Part shown: positions 35,172 through 43,761 of the stretch, piece after piece
Position numbering within the stretch: position 1 is the stretch's first letter
Layout: the number at the start of each line of letters is the position of its first letter
DNA from: Ruegeria sp. R13_0
GTDB lineage: Bacteria; Pseudomonadota; Alphaproteobacteria; Rhodobacterales; Rhodobacteraceae
NCBI RefSeq assembly: GCF_017743995.1
Contig: NZ_JAGHRB010000018.1
Location: forward strand, 1-64,000
DNA: 64,000 nucleotides
Direction of reading: 5' to 3'
The notes under the pieces: model-generated
What the model was told of the DNA's origin: nothing
Database searches by the model: none
The model's input: the letters and a program-made list of their open reading frames with translations, nothing else
Translations under genes and position numbers: made by a program

Positions 35172-35747
35172 ATGTGGTCAGATGATAGTTTTGTTGGAGG
35201 GCACCTTGCTTTGGATTTCCTCAATACCGTTGGGGACACCGATAAGTCGCGAGCGAAAAACTTGATCACTTCGCCGGACGTGCTTATGGATTGGGTAGCT
35301 GCCAGCGGTCTTGAAGATTCCGACGCAATAGGCATCCCACCTTCGCAAAAAGACCTAGAAACGCTCATTGGGTTTCGGGAACTTTCACATCGCGTTCTTT
35401 CGGCCTCATTGGACAACAACACGACCGAACCTGACGACATCCGGACATTTGAGACCCAGATCAAGTGTTCGATGGCACGTGCGCACTTGGATCTGGGGAC
35501 CACCCCCGCCAGATGGATCGCCACCTGCAGCGATAGTCACTATTGGATCGACCGATTTGTCCTGCTCGTCGAAAGGTTTCTCAGTTCTCCCGAAGTAGCA
35601 AAACTGCGCCAATGCGAAGGATGCAGCTGGTTCTTCTTGAACTCAGGTAGGGGACGGGGCCGCCGTTGGTGCAATATGTCAACTTGCGGCAACCGACATA
35701 AAGTGGCGGCATACCGCAAAAGGATTCTGGAAGAAGATCGGAAGTAG
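35172..35747 (+). CDS. CGNR zinc-finger / ABATE-domain regulator
   Basis: Regulator of 191 residues. Residues 1-130 are the ABATE stress-sensing module (GGHLALDFLNTVGD at the start). The C-terminus carries the treble-clef-like CEGCSWFFLNSGRGRGRRWC and STCGNRHKVAAYRKR, where CGNR is the family signature; the cysteines bind zinc, and this part binds DNA. It is divergent from the hydrolase/flavin oxidoreductase operon and probably its controller through the inverted repeat at 35119-35147. The transcript may have a short leader since the repeat is close. Confidence 0.88.
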   Translation: MWSDDSFVGGHLALDFLNTVGDTDKSRAKNLITSPDVLMDWVAASGLEDSDAIGIPPSQKDLETLIGFRELSHRVLSASLDNNTTEPDDIRTFETQIKCSMARAHLDLGTTPARWIATCSDSHYWIDRFVLLVERFLSSPEVAKLRQCEGCSWFFLNSGRGRGRRWCNMSTCGNRHKVAAYRKRILEEDRK

Positions 35748-35782
35748 CAAAACAGCGATGCGATGCCCACTAGAGCGCTACC

Positions 35783-36601
35783 GGATCTGTTGCAAACTTT
35801 TTGCCATTGACGCTCAAGAACGCAGAGAGTGAATAGCGGCCGGTGTGATTCAGCCGAAAGTCAGTTCATGATTTCTTTCAAGGGTGCGCAATATCCGAAG
35901 GATGTGATCCTATTCGCGGTCTTTTTCTACGTTCGATACGGTGTTTCATACCGTGACCTGGAGGAAATCATGGGTGAGCGCGGTGTTTCGGTGGACCACA
36001 CTACACTGAACCGCTGGGTGAAGAGATACTCCAGCGCGATTGCTGAGGCCGCGCGTCGCCGCAAAAAATCTTGCGACCGTTCTTGGAGAATGGACGATAC
36101 CTACATCAAGGTGAAAGGGGCATGGGTATATCTCTACCGAGCTGTCGACAAGCACGGTAAGACGCTTGATTTCATGCTTTCGCAGCGCCGAAACAAACCC
36201 GCCGCCACCAAATTCTTTGCCCGGACACTGGAGGTCAACGGCCTCCCGAGAAAGATTGTCATCGACAAAAGCGGTGCCAACACGGCTGGCATCAAGGCCA
36301 TAAATAAGATGTTGAAAGGTTTTGGTTGTCCTGTCCCAATTGAAATGGTCAGGCGGAAATATTTGAACAACATTGTGGAACAAGACCACCGATTCATAAA
36401 AAGACGAACCCGCCCGATGCTGGGATTCAAAACCTTCGTATCAGCAGCGGCAACGTTGGACGGAATTGAAGTGGCGCACATGATCCGCAAAGGTCAAATC
36501 ACGCCTGGACTCTGCCCGTTTCGCCAGTTCGCGGCCCTTGCCTCTTAAACCTGCTGCTACAGCGCGTTCCCTTCTTCCAACTGAAACTTCGCAACAAAAC
36601 C
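35783..36601 (+). mobile_element. Intact IS6-family insertion sequence (about 819 bp)
   Basis: Bounded by imperfect inverted repeats: GGATCTGTTGCAAACTTTT at 35783 and, on the minus strand, GGTTTTGTTGCGAAGTTTC ending at 36601. The size and the TGTTGC-AA core are typical of IS6/IS26. The 8-base flanks (GCGCTACC and GATCACGA) do not match, so no target duplication is visible; the element may have rearranged since insertion or formed by recombination. The right end lies 16 bases before the truncated TPR gene. Confidence 0.82.
35868..36548 (+). CDS. IS6-family DDE transposase
   Basis: Transposase of about 226 residues, apparently intact. The opening YPKDVILFAVFFYVRYGVSY, the catalytic aspartates in WRMDDTYIKVKGAWVYLYRA and RKIVIDKSGANTAG, and NNIVEQDHRFIKRRTRPMLG with the Glu are all present, followed by the usual GFK end. 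ATG 35868 is preferred to GTG 35829. It belongs to a different IS6 branch from the dead copy at 31423-32134. Possible source of rearrangement in this region. Confidence 0.9.
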   Translation: MISFKGAQYPKDVILFAVFFYVRYGVSYRDLEEIMGERGVSVDHTTLNRWVKRYSSAIAEAARRRKKSCDRSWRMDDTYIKVKGAWVYLYRAVDKHGKTLDFMLSQRRNKPAATKFFARTLEVNGLPRKIVIDKSGANTAGIKAINKMLKGFGCPVPIEMVRRKYLNNIVEQDHRFIKRRTRPMLGFKTFVSAAATLDGIEVAHMIRKGQITPGLCPFRQFAALAS

Positions 36602-36617
36602 GATCACGAGGAATGTC

Positions 36618-37448
36618 GTGGCATCCATTCAGACCACTGTTCAACTAAGCACCGTCCCCGAACCGGTTGAACGCGCGTCCCGCCCCGACCTGACGGTCTG
36701 GGAACTGACAATGCGATCATGGCATCTGCTGTACGACTTCACGCCGGAAAGCTACGCCCACGCCAAGACGCTTCTGGAACGCGCATTGGCGCTTGATCCG
36801 GAAAGCGCGGAAGCGAACATGATGCTCTCGCTGATAAATCATCACATCGCTATCATGGGCTTTGTGCCTGACGTCAAACCGGCCATGGAAACGGCCTATG
36901 CGTTGGCGCGACGCGCCACCCAGTTGGACGACCGCAACGAATACGCTCACTGGGCATTGGGGATCAGCTGTTGGGGTCTGGTCAAGTACGAGGAGTCGCT
37001 GGCGGCCCTGGAACGCGCCGTCGCGCTGAACCCGAATTGTTCATTGGCCTATGGCAGCCTTGGCACGTTACTCGGTATTCTGGGACGGTCAGATGAGGCC
37101 ATCGCCAATCAGGAAATTGCAATCCGTTCCAACCCCCTGGACCCGAGCATTTTCTTCCGCTTCTCGGGCCTTGCGCTGGCACATTACATGGCGGGTCGGT
37201 TCGAGACCGCAATAGAATGGGCCGAGCGCGCCATACACCGCAGGCCGAGTTGGTACTTCGCGCATTTTCTGCTTGCTGCCAGCCATATCGCGCTTGGCCA
37301 CGACGAAGATGCGACATCGGCTGTAAATGACGCTCTGGATGCTTTGCCGGGAATCTGTATTGAAGACCTGAATCGCGTTCCTTTGAAAGACCCGGAGAAA
37401 ATGGGAACGCTGCGTGAGCGTTTACTCAACGCGGGTTTTCCTAAGTGA
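36618..37448 (+). pseudogene. TPR protein fragment: C-terminal part of a cyclase-type regulator, 5' end lost
   Basis: Encodes about 276 residues with TPR-like repeats (YAHAKTLLERALALDPESAE, EESLAALERAVALNPNCSLA, RSDEAIANQEIAIRSNPLDP). The sequence from RASRPDLTVWELTMRSWHLL onward matches the C-terminal part of adenylate/guanylate-cyclase or winged-helix proteins with TolB and TPR modules, whose N-terminal domains are absent. The left boundary sits 16 bases past the right IS6 end. Translation from GTG 36618 could still occur, giving an orphan TPR protein, but loss of the N-terminus by the IS is most likely. Confidence 0.65.
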
Positions 37449-37854
37449 CTCGAGGCTTGCGGGAGCTGCCATTGGTGTTGCTGCAGCGTAGGTCGGGTAC
37501 GTCCCGCACAACAGCTACCCTAACACCCTACGGCTAATGTCCACCAAGATCCAACAACATGACAAGCTGCGAGTAGAAGGATGGTTGTGAAGCTCACAAA
37601 GTAGACATTCGCGCGACGGTCTCATCTTTAATCACAAGGGAAACAAAGGGGTGCGGTAAGCGTCACACGATCGTTTTTGTAGATCGTAATCATGAGAACT
37701 CGATATTATCAATCCTTGCCGCGCTCACTTAAATTCTCGGTCAAGCGGCATCGAGAAAACGGAGCAGCCCTTTATCCAAATCTTGAGTGTCGCTCGAAAC
37801 TGCGATCCAGCCGACTGGTTTGGCCCTTTGGATCTCAAGTCGAAGGAGACAAAA
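37449..37854. other. Intergenic region containing a regulatory site
   Basis: About 400 bases without a gene. It carries the 33-base motif at 37681-37713 that recurs at 40013-40045 (separate entry). Otherwise nothing is recognised. Confidence 0.45.
37681..37713. promoter_or_regulatory. Predicted LysR operator, copy 1
   Basis: Core ATCATGAGAACTC followed by ATATTATCAAT; it matches copy 2 (40013-40045) at 30 of 33 positions. It lies about 140 bases ahead of the AhpD-like gene. Copy 2 sits 25 bases before the LysR gene at 39089-39988, which suggests that this protein binds both. Confidence 0.55.
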
Positions 37855-38328
37855 ATGCCAAAGGAACAAAGCCAACGTGTGGACCACTTCGGTGTTGCGC
37901 CTGAACTGTTCCAGCCGATGCTTGAGCAGGAAAAGCTGCTGAAAGACAGCGGTCTGGAGCAAAGCCTAATTGAGCTGATAAAATTGCGTGCGTCACAGAT
38001 CAATGGCTGCGCATTTTGCATCAACATGCATTGGCAGGATGCGAGAGCACTGGGTGAGAAAGAAGAACGCCTCTACCTACTAAATGCATGGCGCGAAGCC
38101 TCGGTGTACACCGCACGCGAAGCCGCTGCCCTTGCCTGGACCGAGGCGCTGACGCGGATCGAAACCTCACAGGCTCCGGATGCGGTGTATGCAGAGGTGG
38201 AGCGGCATTTCACTCCTCACGAACAAGTGGCGCTCAGCCTTGTGATCTGCGCCATCAATGCCTGGAACAGGATCGCGATTGGCTTTCGGATGCCTCACGG
38301 GGTTCCCACAACGGCGCAGGCGGCCTGA
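37855..38328 (+). CDS. AhpD-like carboxymuconolactone decarboxylase family protein
   Basis: All-helical protein of 157 residues. The redox site CAFCINMH (Cys52, Cys55, His59) follows IELIKLRASQIN, as in AhpD-like peroxidase partners. Such proteins reduce peroxides or peroxiredoxins. ATG 37855 has AAGGAG and is preferred to an upstream frame start. It leads an operon with the flavodoxin-like gene 125 bases downstream, and both are probably under the LysR at 39089. Confidence 0.88.
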   Translation: MPKEQSQRVDHFGVAPELFQPMLEQEKLLKDSGLEQSLIELIKLRASQINGCAFCINMHWQDARALGEKEERLYLLNAWREASVYTAREAAALAWTEALTRIETSQAPDAVYAEVERHFTPHEQVALSLVICAINAWNRIAIGFRMPHGVPTTAQAA

Positions 38329-38453
38329 GCTCAAGAGAACATCCCAGCACGACATTACCCTGCGCCGCCGGAACTAGGATCAGTTCAAAGCAGGCACGTG
38401 TTTAGAAACTTAAACCGGTCCATGTGACCAGCTGACATAGAAAGGAGAAGACA

Positions 38454-39047
38454 ATGGCGACTATCGCAATTGTTTATCATAGCGGATACGGGCACACGGC
38501 TGTTCAGGCCGAAGCGGTTTACCGTGGTGCAAACGAGGTTTCCGGAGCGGAGGTCTCTTTGATCCCTGTTGAGGACTTCGAGAAGAACTGGGACGTCATT
38601 GATGCCGCGGATGCAATCATATTCGGCTCACCGACCTATTTTGGTAGCGCCTCGGCGCAGTTCAAAGCCTTTCTGGATGCGACGTCGGGGCGTTGGCTGG
38701 AAGGTCGATGGAACAACAAGCTGGCCGCTGGTTTCACTGTTTCCGCTGGAATGAGCGGTGACAAGTTGGCCACGCTTCAACAGATGAATCATTTCGCCAT
38801 GCAGCATGGCATGCTCTGGGTCGGTTTGGGTTTACTTCCAGGGAACAACACCAGCTCAGGTTCGCCGGACGATTTGAACCGGCTGGGCGGTTTCCTGGGG
38901 GCAATGGCGCAAGCAAATGCAGATGCACCACCCGAAGTAGCCCCGGCCGGCTCAGATCTCAGAACGGCGGAATACCTTGGTAAGCGCGTGGCCGAAACGG
39001 CGCTGCGCTGGAATTCGGTTAAAGGTACCGAAGCGGTCGCTGCCTGA
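38454..39047 (+). CDS. WrbA-like NAD(P)H:quinone oxidoreductase / flavodoxin-fold protein
   Basis: Flavodoxin-fold protein of 197 residues. YHSGYGHTAVQAEAV is the FMN phosphate loop, and FGSPTYFGSASAQFKAFLDA is the quinone-binding region of WrbA proteins. NSSG-like glycine loops (GLLPGNNTSSGSPDDLNRLG) complete the FMN site. It would reduce quinones by two electrons, limiting redox cycling. ATG has AAAGGAG. It faces a LysR gene, with a stem-loop between them. Confidence 0.88.
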   Translation: MATIAIVYHSGYGHTAVQAEAVYRGANEVSGAEVSLIPVEDFEKNWDVIDAADAIIFGSPTYFGSASAQFKAFLDATSGRWLEGRWNNKLAAGFTVSAGMSGDKLATLQQMNHFAMQHGMLWVGLGLLPGNNTSSGSPDDLNRLGGFLGAMAQANADAPPEVAPAGSDLRTAEYLGKRVAETALRWNSVKGTEAVAA

Positions 39048-39052
39048 TGCCA

Positions 39053-39078
39053 GGGAAGAACCGGGAAAGGTTCTTTCC
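39053..39078. terminator. Stem-loop between converging quinone reductase and LysR genes
   Basis: GGGAAGAACC (39053-39062) pairs with GGTTCTTTCC (39069-39078) over a GGGAAA loop, one wobble. It sits between converging genes and may end both transcripts; the T-run is short. Confidence 0.5.
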
Positions 39079-39088
39079 AATATTTAAC

Positions 39089-39988
39089 TTACGGAAGGCC
39101 CTGCATCTCGTCTGCGCGGTCTTCGATGGCCGCCCATATGGCAGTCATGACCTTGCCCATTGGTTTATCACGCCGCCGGATCGCAAAAATTTCGGTATGG
39201 CGTGCAGGGAAGCCGTCCACATTGAGCGGCACAAGAGCGCCTGAGGCGAGCTCATCTTCCATCATATGTTCCGGGATGCCGCCCCAACCCAGTCCAGCCT
39301 TGATGATTGACTTCTTTGCTTCGAAGTCTGAGACGGTCCAACGCTGGCTGCCCGACAACACGTCCCGACTCTGATCGAAATCCCTACCCCCAGTGCCAGA
39401 AACGATGACCTGGGTGTAGGTTTGCATCTCTCGTCGGGACCGGACCCCAGATTTCTGGGCGGCGGGAAACTCGGCACTCGCAACCGGCCGGATCGTGATT
39501 GCTCCGAACGGCAATGTTTCCACGTCGTCAATCGGAACATCCTGCAAGCCTGCCAAGATCATATCTGCGCTGCCCTCCATCAGGCGCGCCAGTGGCCCGC
39601 CCATCATTTCGGAGGCCACGTGGATGTTGGTGCCAGGATAGGACCGCTTAATCGTTCCCAACAAATCAAGGACAGGCGCCAGGGCCATGGTCGCTGTGAT
39701 CGCAATTGAAACCGTCGGTTCCTGTTCACTGCGCAATCCGGCAGCAACAGATTTCAAGCCGCGCACCTGTTCAAGAACACGCGTGGTTTCTCGATAAAAC
39801 ACTTCGCCTTCAGACGTCAGGCTTGGACGGTATGCATCACGTGAGAGCAATGCAAAGCCAAGCTCATCCTCCAGTTTGCGGATTTGGTGGCTCACTGCGG
39901 ATTGTGCCTTGTTAAGCCGCTCCGCAGCAGCACGAAAGGTGCCAGTGGCAACAATAGCGTCTAGAGCAATAAGTTGATCAAGCGTCAT
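39089..39988 (-). CDS. LysR family regulator
   Basis: Regulator of 299 residues. Head: TLDQLIALDAIVATGTFRAA, LNKAQSAVSHQIRKLEDELG. The effector domain has SIAITATMALAPVLDLL and SEMMGGPLARLMEG. Located between the AhpD/WrbA operon and the NTF2-tautomerase-EamA genes. The repeated 33-base motif lies just upstream of its start and also ahead of the AhpD operon, indicating auto- and cross-regulation, probably in response to quinones or other electrophiles. Confidence 0.9.
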   Translation of the reverse strand: MTLDQLIALDAIVATGTFRAAAERLNKAQSAVSHQIRKLEDELGFALLSRDAYRPSLTSEGEVFYRETTRVLEQVRGLKSVAAGLRSEQEPTVSIAITATMALAPVLDLLGTIKRSYPGTNIHVASEMMGGPLARLMEGSADMILAGLQDVPIDDVETLPFGAITIRPVASAEFPAAQKSGVRSRREMQTYTQVIVSGTGGRDFDQSRDVLSGSQRWTVSDFEAKKSIIKAGLGWGGIPEHMMEDELASGALVPLNVDGFPARHTEIFAIRRRDKPMGKVMTAIWAAIEDRADEMQGLP

Positions 39989-40012
39989 AGGGTCCTTCTT
40001 GATCCAAATATC

Positions 40013-40045
40013 AGATCATTATCATGAGAACTCAATATTATCAAT
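40013..40045. promoter_or_regulatory. Predicted LysR operator, copy 2
   Basis: AGATCATT then ATCATGAGAACTCAATATTA, the same motif as at 37681. It begins 25 bases upstream of the LysR start. An ATTATCA direct repeat (about 20 bases apart) is inside the site. Confidence 0.55.
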
Positions 40046-40273
40046 TGCAGTAGTGGGTTGCTACCTAATGGCTGCAACCGAATGGAGCTTTTCAATGACA
40101 CCCACTTTGCAATCAGGCGCTCTTCTGTCGGCTCGACCAATTCTCTCATCAAGGTCGACTGCGAATTCAAAGGCCCCTGCCCTGTTCATCCTGATCTGTA
40201 TCGGCATGGTCTGTGATCAGCTGGCCGATACTCCCCCCGTAGTATCGGCGACCCTCTCTATTGTTGGATTGAT

Positions 40274-40657
40274 ATGATGGAACAGACCAATCACGTCGAA
40301 ATTCAAGAGCTGATGACGCGGTACTTCGACGGGCTCTACCATTCCGACAGCCAAATCCTGCGCACCGTCTTCCACGACGATCTGACTTACGTGAACGGCA
40401 CCGCAGATACGTACGAATACATGGATCTCGAAGCCTATATGGCGCGGATCGATGCGCGTAAGCCGCCTGCCTCTCGAGGGGATGACCGCGACGAAGTGAT
40501 CGAACGCATCACGCTGAAGGGCGACCGCATCGGGCTGATCGAAGCACGGATGACCATGCTGGGACGCAACTATCAGGACCTACTGACGCTGATCCATACC
40601 GATGACGGGTGGCGCATACTGACCAAGGTTTTCTCATTTGTTGAACGAAAGGACTAG
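40274..40657 (+). CDS. NTF2-like / lumazine-binding-type (SnoaL) protein
   Basis: Cytosolic NTF2-like protein of 127 residues. IQELMTRYFDGLYHSDSQIL, FHDDLTYVNG and the C-terminal LTLIHTDDGWRILTKVFSF strands are typical of the Lumazine_bd_2/SnoaL group. ATG 40274 or 40277 may be used. The tautomerase gene starts four bases after its stop. The gene belongs to the 40274-43705 operon. Confidence 0.8.
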   Translation: MMEQTNHVEIQELMTRYFDGLYHSDSQILRTVFHDDLTYVNGTADTYEYMDLEAYMARIDARKPPASRGDDRDEVIERITLKGDRIGLIEARMTMLGRNYQDLLTLIHTDDGWRILTKVFSFVERKD

Positions 40658-40661
40658 AGCC

Positions 40662-40883
40662 ATGCCTTATGTGAACATCAAGGTAACTCAGGAAGGCGGA
40701 ACCAATGGCACCGGGCCCTCAGATGAGGAGAAGGCAAAACTGGTCGAAGGCGTCACTGATCTACTTTTGCAAGTTCTGGGCAAAAGCCCCGCGACAACCT
40801 TCGTCGTCATTGACGAAGTCCCGCTCGAGAACTGGGGGATCGGCGGCGAACAGGTGAGCCACATTCGCGCGGCCGGCGCCTGA
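40662..40883 (+). CDS. 4-oxalocrotonate tautomerase family protein
   Basis: Small tautomerase of 73 residues. MPYVNIKVTQ puts the catalytic Pro after Met removal; VTDLLLQVLGKSPATTFVVI and the FVVIDEVPLENWGIGG segment fit the short 4-OT class. Functions as keto-enol isomerase on a small acid. It is separated from the NTF2-like gene by four bases; the EamA gene follows at 70 bases. GAGC upstream serves as ribosome binding site. Confidence 0.88.
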   Translation: MPYVNIKVTQEGGTNGTGPSDEEKAKLVEGVTDLLLQVLGKSPATTFVVIDEVPLENWGIGGEQVSHIRAAGA

Positions 40884-40953
40884 TCCAATCCCATCATTCA
40901 CAACCGAAAGAACCGGTATGCCCGAGGGCATACCGCTAAAAAGGAGCGAGCCC

Positions 40954-41904
40954 ATGAACAGCCCGGCACGCCGCAATTTCGGCTATGATCGCTTGAGAAA
41001 TCGCGGTCTGATTGATCGGCTCAAGGGCTATGCGTGGATGATGGCAGCTGTTGTGATCTGGGCAAGCTGGCTGGTCCTGACGTCTTCAGGTGTGACGACC
41101 GATCTTTCGCCAATCGATCTGGCAGGGTTGCGTGCGTTGGTGCCTGCCATCGTTTTGGGACCATTGCTGTGGCGGCAACGACAAGAGATCGCAAAGCTCG
41201 GCTTAGCAAGGTGCCTGATGTTGTCTTTATATGGCGCGCCCTTCACGCTCTGCGTCGGGTACGGGCTTGGCTATGCGCCTGTGGCGCATGCGGGCGCGAT
41301 GGTCCCAAGCTTGATGCCAGTCATTGTAACCCTAGCAGGCTGGCTCGTTTTTGGGCAGCGCATGTCGCAGCCTCATCTTTGGTCTGCCATGCTGATCGTT
41401 TCCGGCGCGTTGGCAATTATCCTACGATCTGATGAGATTTCCGGAACGAGCGACATTTGGATTGGACATGGGCTGTTTTTGATGGCGGCTGTGTTTTGGG
41501 CCTGTTTCACAGTGACCTTGCGCCATCATGCGATCCCTCCGTTTCTGGCTACCTCTGTGGTCGCGACGATTTCGACCCTTGGTCTTGTACCTATATGGGC
41601 CCTGCCGGGACCGTCGTCGATCGACTCAGCATCCACATCTGACGTGGTGTTCCAGCTCATTTTTCAGGGCGTCATCACTGGTTTGGTTTCTCTCTACGCT
41701 TACGGACAAGCACTGCAGCTGATCGGTCTTGTTGCAACGCGCCTGGCGGCGATGACACCAGCCGTCGCAACGCTGCTGGCCGTGCCAGTATTGGCGCAGG
41801 TGCCAGACACTTTTGAGCTTGCCGCCTTGGGCCTTGTTGTCGGCGGTCTCTTGGTTGCGTCGCTTCCACCGCGCGTAACCCCCACCCCTGCAGTTCAGCG
41901 ATAG
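40954..41904 (+). CDS. EamA/DMT family exporter
   Basis: Ten-helix drug/metabolite transporter of 316 residues, made of two EamA repeats: GYAWMMAAVVIWASWLVLTS at about 25 and FWACFTVTLRHHAIPPFLAT at about 185. Likely pumps out a small metabolite, as RhaT/YdcZ relatives do. ATG 40954 has AAGGAG. Belongs to the operon of tautomerase and serine acetyltransferase genes; the CysE gene follows after 9 bases. Confidence 0.87.
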   Translation: MNSPARRNFGYDRLRNRGLIDRLKGYAWMMAAVVIWASWLVLTSSGVTTDLSPIDLAGLRALVPAIVLGPLLWRQRQEIAKLGLARCLMLSLYGAPFTLCVGYGLGYAPVAHAGAMVPSLMPVIVTLAGWLVFGQRMSQPHLWSAMLIVSGALAIILRSDEISGTSDIWIGHGLFLMAAVFWACFTVTLRHHAIPPFLATSVVATISTLGLVPIWALPGPSSIDSASTSDVVFQLIFQGVITGLVSLYAYGQALQLIGLVATRLAAMTPAVATLLAVPVLAQVPDTFELAALGLVVGGLLVASLPPRVTPTPAVQR

Positions 41905-41913
41905 GAGATGACT

Positions 41914-42711
41914 ATGCCTGTCCCTGAAGACCTCTCTGCTCATCTCTGGACGACTTTGGAACAAGAGCTTCACGCGATGGCCGATCGTGAGCCTGCTCTA
42001 ACGCGCTATCTTTTGCGCTTCGTGTTACCGCAAATTCAACCGCACTCGGCACTTGCATTGTTGCTAGCTGACCGGCTGGCGGGTCCGGACATATCCCAAG
42101 ACCACGTGTCTGCGATCCTGACCGAGGTCCTTCAGTCCCAACCTGACATTGCCGACGCCGCCGCGCGTGACTTGATGGCTATTCAGGCCAACGATCCGGC
42201 AAGCCGCAGCCATGCCCATGCCTTCCTAAACTACAAGGGCTTTCATGCGGTGCAAGTCGCGCGGGTAGCGCATGTATTCTGGTGCGCAGGTCGGAGCGAT
42301 CTGGCGATGTGGCTGTCCAATCGGGCCTCTGTCGCCCTTGGCCCTGATATTCACCCTGCGGCCAAACTTGGCGCAGGGATATTGCTGGACCACGGATCGG
42401 GCATTGTCATCGGAGAGACCGCGGTGATCGAAAACGATGTGACCATTATGCAAAACGTGACCTTAGGCGGAACTGGCAAGGTGCGCGGTGACAGGCACCC
42501 CAAAGTGCGCACAGGCGTCGTGATCGGCGCAGGCGCGAACATCATTGGCAATATCGAACTGGGCGCATTCAGCAAAATCGCCGCTGGCAGCGTTGTCTTA
42601 AAGGACGTGCCCCCTCATTGCACCGTCGCTGGAATCCCCGCGCAAATCGTTCGGCTTCATCAGCCCACTGAAAGCGCCTCAACCAACTCAAGTCCCATGC
42701 GGGTTTGTTGA
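41914..42711 (+). CDS. cysE: Serine O-acetyltransferase
   Basis: Acetyltransferase of 265 residues that makes O-acetylserine for cysteine synthesis. The N-terminal helical domain (HAFLNYKGFHAVQVARVAHV) and the left-handed beta helix with GAGILLDHGSGIVIGETAVI, ENDVTIMQNVTLGGTGK and DRHPKVRTGVVIGAG are diagnostic, including the catalytic His in DHGSG. ATG 41914 is preferred to 41908, as the AGGAG lies 6 bases before it. Its location beside an EamA exporter (YdeD-type exporters carry O-acetylserine/cysteine) suggests thiol supply under electrophile stress; inferred. Confidence 0.9.
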   Translation: MPVPEDLSAHLWTTLEQELHAMADREPALTRYLLRFVLPQIQPHSALALLLADRLAGPDISQDHVSAILTEVLQSQPDIADAAARDLMAIQANDPASRSHAHAFLNYKGFHAVQVARVAHVFWCAGRSDLAMWLSNRASVALGPDIHPAAKLGAGILLDHGSGIVIGETAVIENDVTIMQNVTLGGTGKVRGDRHPKVRTGVVIGAGANIIGNIELGAFSKIAAGSVVLKDVPPHCTVAGIPAQIVRLHQPTESASTNSSPMRVC

Positions 42712-42745
42712 ATTCAACTTACCGCCCCTCTGAAAGGAAAGACTG

Positions 42746-43705
42746 ATGACAAACCTCACACGCCGCTCTTTCATGCACGCTGGTCTCGGGTTTTCGACCG
42801 CCTCTACGCTGACAACAGCCGGCAATGCACAGACGCCCAGATCAATTAACGGACGTCCTTCACTCTATCAGACGCGTTTGGGACGCTTCCGGTTGACCGC
42901 CTTGATGGATGGCTTGGCCCCACTCAAGCGGCAACACTTTTTTGGCGAGGACGAAAGGCTAATTGATAAGACTCTCAATAAGTTTGGCGTCCCAGCCTCC
43001 GATATGTCCGTGCCACTGAATGTCTATCTGCTGCAATCATCAGAGGAGGCTATTCTCATTGATGCCGGAATGGGTGCGTTTGATCTCTTGGGAACGGGCT
43101 TTGGTCACATCATTTCGGGCCTCGACGTGCTTGGCCTTCGCCCCTCCGATATCTCAAAAGTCGTGGTAACTCACGCACATCCCGATCATGTCGGGGGATT
43201 GGTCTCTAACGGACGCGCGGTGTTTGAAAACGCGGAATTGGCTATCGCAGAAGAGGAATATGCGTTTTGGATCGACGCGGCTTCGCGTGCTCGTGCGCCA
43301 GAAGGTCTGCAACCTCTGTTCAACATGGCTGAAACTGCCTTGGCCCCTTACCAAGACCGATTGATCCTCGTTGCAAACAAGGGCGAAGTTGCGCCTGGTC
43401 TCACGCTGGAACTTTCAGCTGGTCATACACCAGGACATTCTCTCCTGCATCTTGACGGTGGAGACCAAGAACTGCTCTTCATCGCAGACACGGTACACAA
43501 CGCGGAGTTACATGCGGCTCTTCCGCGAGCAGGTTTTGGGTTTGACAGTGATCCGGCCGAAGCAGCCGAGTCTCGGCTCCGCATACTTGACCGAGCCGCC
43601 GTAGACCAAATTTTGATTGCGGGCGCGCATATCCATTTTCCAGGCTTTGGAAGATTCGTGTCTTCCAGTAATGTTTACCGCTACTTGCCTACATCGTGGA
43701 TTTAG
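42746..43705 (+). CDS. Exported metallo-beta-lactamase-fold hydrolase
   Basis: Zinc hydrolase of 319 residues with a twin-arginine signal (LTRRSFMHAGLGFSTASTLT). The MBL motif THAHPDHVGG (about 139-148), a downstream His in AGHTPGHSLLH, IADTVHN and AHIHFPGFG build the two-metal site. Related exported MBL enzymes are lactonases or arylsulfatase-like. Last gene of the plus-strand operon; it faces a LysR gene. ATG preceded by GAAAGG. Confidence 0.87.
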   Translation: MTNLTRRSFMHAGLGFSTASTLTTAGNAQTPRSINGRPSLYQTRLGRFRLTALMDGLAPLKRQHFFGEDERLIDKTLNKFGVPASDMSVPLNVYLLQSSEEAILIDAGMGAFDLLGTGFGHIISGLDVLGLRPSDISKVVVTHAHPDHVGGLVSNGRAVFENAELAIAEEEYAFWIDAASRARAPEGLQPLFNMAETALAPYQDRLILVANKGEVAPGLTLELSAGHTPGHSLLHLDGGDQELLFIADTVHNAELHAALPRAGFGFDSDPAEAAESRLRILDRAAVDQILIAGAHIHFPGFGRFVSSSNVYRYLPTSWI

Positions 43706-43761
43706 TTCCCAGCATTGAGCTTGCGAACCGGCCCGTTGTATTCGCTAACGCCCAGATCGCT

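Noticed and set aside
36602..36609. An 8-base target duplication for the intact IS6 element
   Set aside because: The flanking bases GCGCTACC and GATCACGA do not match.
40050..40273. A possible 92-residue gene ahead of the NTF2-like gene (39999-40277)
   Set aside because: It overlaps the predicted LysR operator, has no motif and no ribosome binding site.
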